Source: JAUYQR01 sp031415015
Lineage (GTDB): Bacteria; Pseudomonadota; Alphaproteobacteria; Rhodobacterales; Rhodobacteraceae
Assembly (NCBI GenBank): GCA_031415015.1
Contig: JANOQT010000031.1
Location: 1-39,872 of the forward strand
Reading direction: 5' to 3'
Length of the DNA: 39,872 nucleotides
The translations under genes and the position numbers were made by a program. Below the pieces are notes generated by a model. That model made no database searches. It saw nothing but the letters and a program-made list of their open reading frames with translations, and was not told the origin of the DNA. Below, piece by piece: positions 33,101 to 39,872 of the stretch (the first letter of the stretch is position 1; each line of letters opens with the position of its first letter).

Positions 33101-35583
33101 TGGCGATGCAGGCGGTCGAGGTGAAGGAGGGCGAAAATCTGATCACCCTGCCCGTCACCGACGAGTGGGGCGCGGGGGTATATGTCACGGCTTCGGTCCT
33201 GCGGCCGATGGACGTGGCGGCGGGCAGGAACCCGGCGCGGGCGCTGGGGCTGACCCATGCGGCGATTGATCCGGGCGCGCGGGCGCTGAAAGCCACGGTC
33301 GAGACGGCGGCGGAGGCGCTGCCGCGCGGGCCGCTGGAGGTTGCGGTCAAGGTCGAGGGGCTTGAGGCTGGCGATACCGCTTATGCCACGATTGCGGCGG
33401 TGGATGTGGGCATCCTGAACCTGACGGGGTTCGAGGCACCTGATCCGCAGGGGCATTTCTTTGGTCAGCGCAAGCTGGGTGTCGGCATCCGCGATATCTA
33501 TGGCCGTCTGATCGACGGGCTGAACGGGGCTGAGGGCACGGTGCGTTCGGGTGGCGATGCGGGCGCGCAGGCGCGGCTGGCGGCTCCGCCTCCGACAGAG
33601 GAGTTGGTGGCGTATTTCACCGGGCCGGTGCAGGTGGGCGCGGATGGCTATGCGCGGGCCAGCTTTGACCTGCCGTCGTTCAATGGCACGGTCAAGGTGA
33701 TGGCGGTCGTCTGGTCGAAGAAGGGCATCGGGCAGGCGAGCGCCGATGTGCTGGTGCGCGACCCGGTGGTGGTGACCGCCAGCCTGCCGCGCTTTCTGTC
33801 GCCCGGCGATGAAAGCCGCTTGCTGCTGGAGATCGTCCACGCCACCGGGCCTTCGGGCCGGATGAGCCTTGATGTGACCGCTGCGGGCGTGAAGCTGGGC
33901 GAAGTGCCTTCGGGCTTTGATCTGGCGGACAATGGCAAAGCGGTGTTCGAGGTGCCGGTGACTGCGGGGTCGGTGGGCATCCAGACGATTGATGTCAGCC
34001 TGACCACGCCCGACGGCAAGGTGCTGAAAAAGACGCTGACCCTGCCGGTGCAGGTGAACGATCCGGAAGTGGCCCGGATTTCGCGGCTGGAGTTCAAGGC
34101 GGGCGAGACGTTCACCTTTGACGAGAACGTGTTCGCCGGGCTGGTCGCTGGCTCTGGCAAGGCGACGATGTCTGCGGGCCCGCTGGCGCGGCTGAATGCG
34201 CCGGGGCTGTTGGCCTCGCTGGACCGCTACCCTTACGGGTGCACGGAACAGATGACGTCACGCGCGCTGCCGCTGTTGTACTTCGACGAAATCGCGCGGG
34301 TGATGGAGTTGAAGGGCGCCGAGGATATCCAGAAACGGATTGACGAGGCGGTGGCGGAGATATTGACCAACCAGTCGGCGGAAGGTGCTTTCGGTCTTTG
34401 GGGGCCGGGCAACGGCGACTTCTGGCTGGACGCTTATGTCACGGATTTCCTGAGCCGGGCCAAGGCGCAGGGCTATGCGGTGCCCGACCTTGCCTTGCGC
34501 AACGCGTTGGCAAACCTGCGCAATCAGGTGAACTACCAGCCCGATTTCAGCGCCGAGACCAATGGCGGCGGCGAGGCGCTGGCCTATGCGCTGATGGTCC
34601 TGGCACGCGAAGGGGCCGCTGCGGTGGGCGATCTGCGTTATTATGCGGATGTGAAGGGGGACGATTTCTCGACCCCCATCGCGCAGGCGCAGCTTGGGGC
34701 GGCGCTGGCGTCTTACGGTGATCAGGTCCGCGCGGATGCGATGTTCCGCAAGGCCGCCGCCAAGATGGACGCGCTGCAGGGCCGCGAGACGGAGCAGCTG
34801 TGGCGGGTGGACTATGGCACCCGCTACCGCGATGCGGCGGCGCTGTTGACGCTGGCGGTGGAGGCCGGATCCGAGGCGGTGGACCGCGAGGCGCTGGCCG
34901 ACCGGATTGCAACGTCGGGCACCAACCTGTCGACACAGGAGGCAACCTGGGCGCTGCTGGCGGCGAATGCGCTGATCGACCGGCCCGGCGCGGATGGCAT
35001 CAGCATCGACGGTAAGCCTGCTGATGGGCCTTTGGTTCGGGTGCTGGATGCAGGCGACGTGACGCCGGTGGTGGTGAAGAACGAAGGTGTAGACACGACG
35101 CTGACGATCACAACCTACGGCGTGCCGTCGGAACCGGAACCGGCGGGCGGCAATGGCTATGCCATCACGCGGACCTATTACACCATGGCCGGTGAGGAGG
35201 TGTCGCTGGACGGTGTGGCGGCGGGCACGCGGCTGGTGACGGTACTGGAAGTGAAACCTTTCGCCTATGGCGAGGCGCGGCTGATGGTGTCTGACCCGCT
35301 TCCGGCGGGCTTCGAGATCGACAACCCGAACCTGATCTCGGCGGGGTCGACGTCGGAATTGGGCTGGCTGGATGTGCTGTCGGACGTGCAGCATTCCGAG
35401 TTCCGGCAGGACCGGTTCCTGACGGCGGTAGACTGGCAGTCGGATCAGCCGTTCCGTCTGGCCTATGTCGTGCGGGCGGTGTCGCCGGGCACGTTCCACC
35501 ATCCAGCGGCGTCGGTCGAAGACATGTACCGCCCTGATTTCCGCGCCCGCAGCGATGTGGGAACCGTCACCATCGCGCCGTGA
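30130..35583 (+). CDS. Alpha-2-macroglobulin family protein with N-terminal PAN/apple domain
   Basis: A 1817-residue periplasmic protein, a bacterial homologue of the protease-trapping A2M. The signal peptide is 1-22 (cleavage ASA|Q); there is no lipobox, unlike the E. coli form. A PAN/apple domain follows (about 28-105, with DACERACLTNARCTAFTFN and a later SCFVK). Many MG beta-sandwich domains span about 250-1330. The thioester domain carries YPYGCTEQMTS with reactive Cys1371 and Gln1374, so covalent capture of attacking proteases is predicted. A C-terminal domain runs to 1817. AAGGAGG lies 10 bases before ATG 30130. Downstream is pbpC, the conserved partner: A2M and PBP1C are thought to guard and repair a breached envelope. 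Very strong assignment. Confidence 0.94.
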   Translation: MRWFHKAVVAALFCGFSGLASAQDLIPERRVVVTQDQDLPGGDIASVFDTTLDACERACLTNARCTAFTFNTRNGSCFVKSGPGEGAFFQGAYSAFVIEGDAAARAMAADRRKELAFVPDWDVQGAYDVAVGLGRQHTTGPWTAEEHLQAAAEAEARGDWVQAAAFTGAALNLTDDGATWAEFTRRQLEAGKTSVSNSGFYLSQSYYSAVNAYLRAENPALRHSILVLMGDSLERNGRGRDTVQALRLAQSLQPREDTAALLDDAIGKYGFRIVENIVESDLARPRVCATFSEDLVPSGVDYATYVQLPEAGMAVEAGGYRQLCVTGLQHGSRYTVTFREGLPAADGQTMAKSVDITQYVRDRNPGVRFPGRGYVLPKAAEAALPVETVNTDKLNLTLFRVTDRNLLRSIQDYYFGSPMQEYSEGYFTDTVGEEIWTGTATVGQDVNKDVTTRLPLGEALDGMPAGIYALKAAVPGVDPYVVPAGWQWFVVSDLGVTTMSGVDGLHVFVRSLGTAGAKTGVTVELLNRANTVLGTATTDDQGYARFDAGLTRGTGGSAPAMVVVKDGAADIAFLSLTDPEFDLSDRGVEGREAAPPVDVFLTTDRGAYRAGETVYATALARDPEAAAVESLPLTAILKRPDGVEYSRQLVADAGAGGYVFAMPVGGSAPRGVWRLEVLADLEAAPLVAKTFLVEDFLPERIDFDLTISDTPLMLGSEVTADLTVEARYLFGAPGAGLAIEGEILLRAVEGLEKFPGYVFGRHDQPFSGEMTSLDAAETDDTGAAVLPILLPVVEDPMRPLEARVTVRVAEGSGRPVERQVIKRLVPSGAMIGVKPLFDGVVGGGDDARFSLIGIGPAETAVPMTVTWQVNRIETDYQWYQSYGNWNWEPVVTRSLVAEGEATLGADAVEIAAPVTWGEYEVLVERSDGALAATSTTFYAGWYAPADTSATPDTLELSLDKKAYKPGETATLRIVPRAAGTALITVLSNRLVAMQAVEVKEGENLITLPVTDEWGAGVYVTASVLRPMDVAAGRNPARALGLTHAAIDPGARALKATVETAAEALPRGPLEVAVKVEGLEAGDTAYATIAAVDVGILNLTGFEAPDPQGHFFGQRKLGVGIRDIYGRLIDGLNGAEGTVRSGGDAGAQARLAAPPPTEELVAYFTGPVQVGADGYARASFDLPSFNGTVKVMAVVWSKKGIGQASADVLVRDPVVVTASLPRFLSPGDESRLLLEIVHATGPSGRMSLDVTAAGVKLGEVPSGFDLADNGKAVFEVPVTAGSVGIQTIDVSLTTPDGKVLKKTLTLPVQVNDPEVARISRLEFKAGETFTFDENVFAGLVAGSGKATMSAGPLARLNAPGLLASLDRYPYGCTEQMTSRALPLLYFDEIARVMELKGAEDIQKRIDEAVAEILTNQSAEGAFGLWGPGNGDFWLDAYVTDFLSRAKAQGYAVPDLALRNALANLRNQVNYQPDFSAETNGGGEALAYALMVLAREGAAAVGDLRYYADVKGDDFSTPIAQAQLGAALASYGDQVRADAMFRKAAAKMDALQGRETEQLWRVDYGTRYRDAAALLTLAVEAGSEAVDREALADRIATSGTNLSTQEATWALLAANALIDRPGADGISIDGKPADGPLVRVLDAGDVTPVVVKNEGVDTTLTITTYGVPSEPEPAGGNGYAITRTYYTMAGEEVSLDGVAAGTRLVTVLEVKPFAYGEARLMVSDPLPAGFEIDNPNLISAGSTSELGWLDVLSDVQHSEFRQDRFLTAVDWQSDQPFRLAYVVRAVSPGTFHHPAASVEDMYRPDFRARSDVGTVTIAP

Positions 35584-35827
35584 TGAGACGCGTGATGGCC
35601 ATGTGCAAAACAGGTTCGCGCCCTCCCCCGGGTGGGCGCTGCAACGGCGGGTGCAGGCGATTTATGGTGCCGCACATTCCACCGGAGATCGGGCTTCAGA
35701 CGCTGAAAAGCGCCCTCCCAAGGGGGAGGGAGGGCCATGCCATTGGTCGCTCGAACCAATGGCGCAACCAATGGCAAACCCGGCGGGCTTCGCCCTTTGT
35801 TCCGGGCCAAGGTCAGATGAGCGGATA
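35584..35827. other. Gap between A2M gene and pbpC with inverted repeats
   Basis: 244 bp with no gene. It contains several dyads: gccattggt-cgctcga-accaatggc (35739-35763) with a further accaatggc at 35767-35775, and GC-rich hairpin-forming ccctccc/gggaggg runs about 35712-35735. It is longer than expected inside an operon and may hold a processing site or an internal promoter for pbpC. Confidence 0.5.
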
Positions 35828-37867
35828 ATGCGCGCGCGCTGGATCATCGCCGCTGTCACGGGCCTCTGGCTTGCCGCCCTTGGCCGCGACCGGGTGGATG
35901 TCTGGATTAATGCCACGATCCTGCCGCCGTTGGCGGTGGAAACCTCGGTCGAAGTGGTGGACCGCAACGGCGACCTTTTGCGCGCCTATACAGTGGCGGA
36001 CGGGCGCTGGCGCCTGGCGCTGTTGCCGCAGGATGTGGACCCTGACTACATCGCAATGCTGCTGGCCTATGAGGATAAGCGGTTCCTTGACCATCCCGGG
36101 GTGGATGCACGGTCAATGCTGCGTGCTTTGGCTCAGGCCGCCTGGAACGGGCGCGTGGTGTCGGGCGGATCGACGCTGACCATGCAGGTCGCGCGGCTGC
36201 TGGAGGAAAGCGGGACGGGGCAGGTTGCGGGCAAACTGCGGCAGATGCGGGTGGCGCTGGCGCTGGAGCGGCGGCTGACGAAAGAGCAGATATTGCAGTT
36301 GTATCTGCATCTGGCACCTTTTGGCGGCAATCTTGAGGGGGTACGCGCAGCGTCGATTTCGTATTTCGGCAAGGAACCGGGGCGCTTGACCCCTGCAGAA
36401 GCTGCGCTTCTGGTGGCCATCCCGCAATCGCCGGAAAGCCGCCGTCCCGACCGCGCGGCGGACCGGGCCGAGGCCGCGCGCAACCGGGTTCTGGCGCGGG
36501 CGGTGGGCGAAGGCGTGATCGACGCGGACGAGGCAGAGGCGGCGCTGCAGGAAGAGGTTCCGGGCCTGCGCAAACCCTTTCCCGCACTGGCACCGCATCT
36601 GGCGGACCGGGCGCGCGCCGAAAACCCCGGTGCCGGGCGGCATGATCTGACCATCAACCGCAGCCTGCAGCGCAAGCTGGAACTGCTGGCGGTGGCGGCT
36701 GTCGAAGGCCGGGGCGAACAGTTGCAGGTGGCGATTGTGGTGGCGAACCATGCCTCGGGCGAAATCCTTGCCTCCGTCGGTTCCGCCGGGTTTCAAGCCG
36801 ATGCGCGGCAGGGATTTGTCGACATGACCACAGCGTTGCGCAGTCCGGGATCGACGCTGAAACCGCTGGTCTTTGGGCTGGCCTTCGATGAGGGTCTGGC
36901 GCACCCCGAGACGCTGCTGGAGGACCGGCCGACCGTTTTCGGCACCTACGCGCCGCAGAACTTTGACCGGCTCTATCGCGGCACGATCCGCGCCCGCGAG
37001 GCGTTGCAGATGTCGCTGAACATACCCGTGGTGGCGCTGACCGAGGCGCTGGGGCCGGCCAAGCTGATCTCGGGCATGGAAAAGGCCGGGATGCGGCCCG
37101 AGTTTCCGGGCGGGCAGCCCGGACTGGCGATTGCGCTGGGCGGGGTGGGCGTGACGCTGGAGGATATGGTCGGGCTGTATGCCACCATCGCACGGGGTGG
37201 GGTGGCGCGGCCTTTGACATGGCGGATCGACGGCGCGGCGGGGGAGGGGCAGCGGGTGATCTCGGCGGTAGCGGCGTGGCAGGTGGGGGATATTCTGGCG
37301 GGACTGGCCCCACCGCCGGGGGCACCGAGCAACCGGCTGGCCTACAAGACCGGCACCTCTTACGGGCACCGCGACGCCTGGGCGATCGGCTTTGACGGAA
37401 CGCATGTGATCGGCGTCTGGATGGGCCGCGCGGATGGCACGCCAGTGCCGGGGGCGTTCGGGGCGGATGTGGCGGCGCCGGTGCTGTTTCAGGCGTTCAA
37501 CCGGCTGAAGCGGGACCTCGATCCGCAGCCGCCTGCCCCGGCGGCTACGTTATTGGTGTCGAACGCAGAATTGCCAGTGCCGTTGCAGCGCTTCCGCTCG
37601 CGTAGTGCTGCGTTCGAGGTGGGGCAGGACGCCCCGGCGGTCGCCTTTCCACCCGACGGGGCCGAGGTGGAACTGCTGCCCGCAGGCCTGATGGTGCGGG
37701 TGCGGGGCGGGACAGCACCGTTCACCTGGCTGGCGGATGGCGTGCCGCTGGCCGTGGCGATGCGGGAGCGGGAGGTGATGCTGACCTTGCCGGGCACCGG
37801 CTTTGTGACGCTGTCGGTGATTGATGCCGAGGGGCGGTCAGCGCGGACGAAGGTGCGGGTTTGGTAA
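35828..37867 (+). CDS. pbpC: Penicillin-binding protein 1C
   Basis: A 679-residue bifunctional peptidoglycan synthase-type protein. One N-terminal membrane anchor (about 5-20, IIAAVTGLWLAALG). GT51 domain: E82 in YEDKRFLDHPGVD, then GGSTLTMQ (113-120). Transpeptidase domain: S342 in SPGSTLK (SxxK), SLN at 396-398 and KTGTS at 507-511. The C-terminal BiPBP_C-like domain (about 590-679) is typical of PBP1C. It forms the usual bacterial pair with the preceding A2M gene. ATG 35828 gives the standard N-terminus; the ribosome site is weak. A perfect 23-bp hairpin follows the stop. Confidence 0.95.
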   Translation: MRARWIIAAVTGLWLAALGRDRVDVWINATILPPLAVETSVEVVDRNGDLLRAYTVADGRWRLALLPQDVDPDYIAMLLAYEDKRFLDHPGVDARSMLRALAQAAWNGRVVSGGSTLTMQVARLLEESGTGQVAGKLRQMRVALALERRLTKEQILQLYLHLAPFGGNLEGVRAASISYFGKEPGRLTPAEAALLVAIPQSPESRRPDRAADRAEAARNRVLARAVGEGVIDADEAEAALQEEVPGLRKPFPALAPHLADRARAENPGAGRHDLTINRSLQRKLELLAVAAVEGRGEQLQVAIVVANHASGEILASVGSAGFQADARQGFVDMTTALRSPGSTLKPLVFGLAFDEGLAHPETLLEDRPTVFGTYAPQNFDRLYRGTIRAREALQMSLNIPVVALTEALGPAKLISGMEKAGMRPEFPGGQPGLAIALGGVGVTLEDMVGLYATIARGGVARPLTWRIDGAAGEGQRVISAVAAWQVGDILAGLAPPPGAPSNRLAYKTGTSYGHRDAWAIGFDGTHVIGVWMGRADGTPVPGAFGADVAAPVLFQAFNRLKRDLDPQPPAPAATLLVSNAELPVPLQRFRSRSAAFEVGQDAPAVAFPPDGAEVELLPAGLMVRVRGGTAPFTWLADGVPLAVAMREREVMLTLPGTGFVTLSVIDAEGRSARTKVRVW

Positions 37868-37872
37868 CGGGT

Positions 37873-37923
37873 GATGGGCAGATTGCCCATCCTACGGGGT
37901 GTAGGATGGGCAATCTGCCCATC
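37873..37923. terminator. 23-bp perfect hairpin between convergent pbpC and thiolase genes
   Basis: Arms 37873-37895 and 37901-37923 are exact reverse complements with a 5-nt loop (ggggt). Each arm is itself a smaller dyad (gatgggca-gat-tgcccatc). It begins 5 bp after the pbpC stop and ends 5 bp before the thiolase stop. It has no T tract. The composition and nested symmetry resemble a dispersed REP-like element used as a bidirectional transcript end. Confidence 0.85.
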
Positions 37924-37928
37924 TTCCT

Positions 37929-39086
37929 TCACCCCCGCTCGATCGCCAGCGCTATCCCCTGACCGCCGCCGATGCACATGGTGATCAACGCGGTCCTGCC
38001 GCCGGTCCGTTCCAGCTCGTACAGCGCCTTGACGACCAGCATGGCACCGGTTGCCCCGACCGGATGGCCGAGCGCGATGGCTCCGCCGTTGGGGTTGACT
38101 CGCGCGGGATCAAGGCCAAGCGCGCGGGTGACGGCTATGGCTTGCGCGGCGAAAGCCTCGTTCGATTCCACCAGATCGAAATCGTGAGGCCTGATCCCGA
38201 GTTTGGCGCACAGTGCCTGCACCGCCGGGATCGGGCCAAGGCCCATCACCTTTGGGTCAACCCCGGCATGGGCATAGCCCATGATCCGGGCGCGGGCGCC
38301 CTTGTCGCCGCGTGACAAAACCAGTGCCGCCGCCCCGTCGTTGATGCCCGACGCGTTACCCGCCGTGACTGTGCCATCCTTCTGAAAGGCGGGGCGCAAA
38401 CCGGCCAAAGCCTCGGCGCTGGTGGCTTTTGGGTGTTCGTCCTGCGCAAAGGTGACCGGTCCCTTGCGGCCGCCGACGTCCACCGGAACAATCTGATCGA
38501 CGAAGCGTCCGTCGGCAATCGCCCTTGCGGCGCGGGTCTGGGACTCAAGCGCGAAGGCGTCCTGATCGGCGCGCGTGATGCCGTGCTGGGCGGCGACGTT
38601 CTCGGCCGTCACCCCCATGTGGCCGGTCCCGAACGGACAGGTCAGCGCCCCGGTCATCATGTCCAGCGCCCGGACATCGCCCATCTTCTGGCCAAAGCGG
38701 GCAGCGGGCAGGATGTAGGGCGCGCGGCTCATGCATTCCGCGCCCCCCGCCAAGGCCATGTCGGCATCGCCCAGCAGCAGCGACTGCATCGCCGAGACGA
38801 TGGCCTGCGCACCAGAGCCACACAGCCGGTTGACGTTCATCGCGGGCGTGGTTTCCGGAATACCCGCCTGCATCGCCATGACGCGGGAAAGGTACATGTC
38901 GCGCGGCTCGGTATTGATCACGTGGCCCATCACAACATGGCCGATCTGGCCGCCTTCCACCCCGGCCCGGTCCAGCGCGGCTTTGGCCGCGTGGGTGGCG
39001 ATGTCGATGGGTGGCATTGCGGCCAGTGCTGCGCCGAAGGACCCGATGGCGGTGCGGGCGGCGGAAAGGATGTAGACGTCGGGCAT
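37929..39086 (-). CDS. Beta-ketothiolase / acetyl-CoA acetyltransferase family
   Basis: A 385-residue thiolase, joining or cleaving acyl-CoA and acetyl-CoA (beta-oxidation or polyhydroxybutyrate/butyrate-type synthesis). Active-site residues: nucleophile C89 in NRLCGSGAQA, the NEAFA motif, H341 in GGAIALGHPVGATG and C371 in CIGGGQG. ATG 39086 fits the family start (MPDVYILSAARTAIGSFG) and has GCGAGGT upstream. Length is slightly below the 391-394 of PhaA; the sequence looks closer to BktB-type or ethylmalonyl-pathway-associated thiolases, but this cannot be settled by eye. No phaB or hydroxyacyl-CoA dehydrogenase is next to it in the window. Confidence 0.9.
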   Translation of the reverse strand: MPDVYILSAARTAIGSFGAALAAMPPIDIATHAAKAALDRAGVEGGQIGHVVMGHVINTEPRDMYLSRVMAMQAGIPETTPAMNVNRLCGSGAQAIVSAMQSLLLGDADMALAGGAECMSRAPYILPAARFGQKMGDVRALDMMTGALTCPFGTGHMGVTAENVAAQHGITRADQDAFALESQTRAARAIADGRFVDQIVPVDVGGRKGPVTFAQDEHPKATSAEALAGLRPAFQKDGTVTAGNASGINDGAAALVLSRGDKGARARIMGYAHAGVDPKVMGLGPIPAVQALCAKLGIRPHDFDLVESNEAFAAQAIAVTRALGLDPARVNPNGGAIALGHPVGATGAMLVVKALYELERTGGRTALITMCIGGGQGIALAIERG

Positions 39087-39222
39087 GATGACCTCGCTTG
39101 CGGGCAACTCATGCACCTTGTGCCACAGTTTGCGCCGGATTGGGATGGGACGTCGCGTCAGGGCTGACGTTGACACCATCCGCCCGGCGAGAGACACCGG
39201 CCCGTCAGCCGGGAGAGTTGCA

Positions 39223-39872
39223 GTGAAAGACCTGATCAAGGCCCATGCGGGGCTGCTGTTCGCCGGGGTGGCGACATTCGTGATGATGGGCGCAGGGCAA
39301 TCGCTGTATGGCCCGGCGCTGCCTGCCTTCTCACGCGAGTTCGGGGTGACTGTGGGTCAGGCCGGGGTGCTGGTGTCTGCGCATTGGGTGGGGTGTTTCA
39401 TTGGCGTCGGATACATGTATTTGCGCGGCGCCGGGATCACCCCGCGCCATGTGCTGGCGCTGATGGCGATCGGGGCCGCAGGGGTGGCGGTGCTGGCGGG
39501 ATGGTGGCTGACCATTGCCGGGGCGGTGGTGTACGGGATGGGCTACGGCATGGCGACGGTGGTGTTCAATCCGCGTGTGCTGAGCGCCTTCGGACCCAGA
39601 GGGCCGTCGATGCTGAGCCTGCTGAACGCGACCTTCGGGGTGGGCGCAATCGCCGCCCCGCTGATCTTTGTGGCGCTGGGCAGTGACCCGCGCTGGTCGT
39701 TCGGGCTGACGGCGGCGGTGATAGCGGTGATCTGGGTGTTTGCGGCGGATGCCGGGCGCACCGGCGGGGTAACCGCAGGCGCGGCGCAGGCATTCCACCC
39801 CTCCTGGCCGATCCTGGGCTTTGGCATGGTCGCGGTGGGGCTGGAGGCCTGCCTGATCGGGCTTGGCCCCAC
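39223..39872 (+). CDS. MFS transporter, partial (runs off the window)
   Basis: An open frame from GTG 39223 to the window end (216 codons, no stop). It encodes VKDLIKAHAGLLFAGVATFV and then MMGAGQSLYGPALPAFSREF, followed by at least five further hydrophobic segments, with an MFS-like periodicity (GVGYMYLRGAGITPRHVL, where the usual GxxxDRxGRR loop is degenerate). GGGAG lies 7-11 bases upstream of GTG, supporting the start. It is divergent from the thiolase gene (136-bp gap). The long signal-free N-terminus and the SLYGPALP stretch fit the sugar/fucose-permease-like group of MFS, but substrate and subgroup are unknown. Confidence 0.8.
   Translation, partial: MKDLIKAHAGLLFAGVATFVMMGAGQSLYGPALPAFSREFGVTVGQAGVLVSAHWVGCFIGVGYMYLRGAGITPRHVLALMAIGAAGVAVLAGWWLTIAGAVVYGMGYGMATVVFNPRVLSAFGPRGPSMLSLLNATFGVGAIAAPLIFVALGSDPRWSFGLTAAVIAVIWVFAADAGRTGGVTAGAAQAFHPSWPILGFGMVAVGLEACLIGLGP

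Overview
The window is about 40 kb of GC-rich DNA with the gene content of a free-living alphaproteobacterium, most likely the Rhodobacteraceae (Rhodobacter/Gemmobacter/Tabrizicola-like). Pointers are a class II cytochrome c', a glutathione-dependent formaldehyde dehydrogenase, an imuB gene with an alphaproteobacterial LexA box (GAAC-N7-GAAC), a hydantoinase A-type protein, and general protein style. The placement is inference from gene content; there is no rRNA marker. The window is mainly ordinary core chromosome, with one accessory corner at the left end.

Layout. 1-2660 is a mobile corner: the 3' tail of an IS3-family orfB, then an IS1595-family (ISXO2-like) element at about 142-2557, bounded by imperfect 31-bp inverted repeats. 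It carries a transposase and a convergent, translationally coupled three-gene passenger operon whose first gene is broken. A tRNA-Met(CAT) gene lies just beyond its right end. 2858-7118: hydantoinase/oxoprolinase-type protein, a decayed IS3 remnant and rpoN. 7327-9036: imuB under a LexA box, without imuA or dnaE2 beside it. 9259-12394: cytochrome c', two I78-type lipoproteins, S-(hydroxymethyl)glutathione dehydrogenase overlapping an NYN/OST-HTH protein. 12453-15420: LysR regulator, RidA protein and a divergent flavin-dependent oxidoreductase, the last two each followed by the same 16-bp palindrome.

15779-20085: trhO (tRNA U34 hydroxylation), pncA and pncB (NAD salvage), a phosphotransferase and arfB (ribosome rescue). 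20413-24546: a queuosine-precursor-type transporter, mepA, a UMF1-type MFS permease, a thioesterase and YggT. 24556-27384: recQ abutting yaaA (DNA repair and peroxide stress). 27402-29945: a soluble hybrid histidine kinase with two receiver domains, divergent from a large alpha-2-macroglobulin gene followed by pbpC, the usual bacterial A2M/PBP1C envelope-defence pair. 37929-39872: a beta-ketothiolase and a divergent, truncated MFS gene.

Most notable structures: (i) the IS1595 element with its passenger operon, whose last gene reads antisense through the transposase C-terminus; (ii) identical 16-bp palindromes placed 5 bp after the stops of ridA and the LLM gene; (iii) a 19-bp inverted repeat that is simultaneously the 3' coding end of yaaA and of the kinase gene; (iv) a possible short transcript with an occluded Shine-Dalgarno sequence at about 20220-20410; (v) five 18-bp tandem units at the end of mepA; (vi) a 23-bp perfect hairpin between pbpC and the thiolase. 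All family assignments were made by reading the protein sequences, without database searches.
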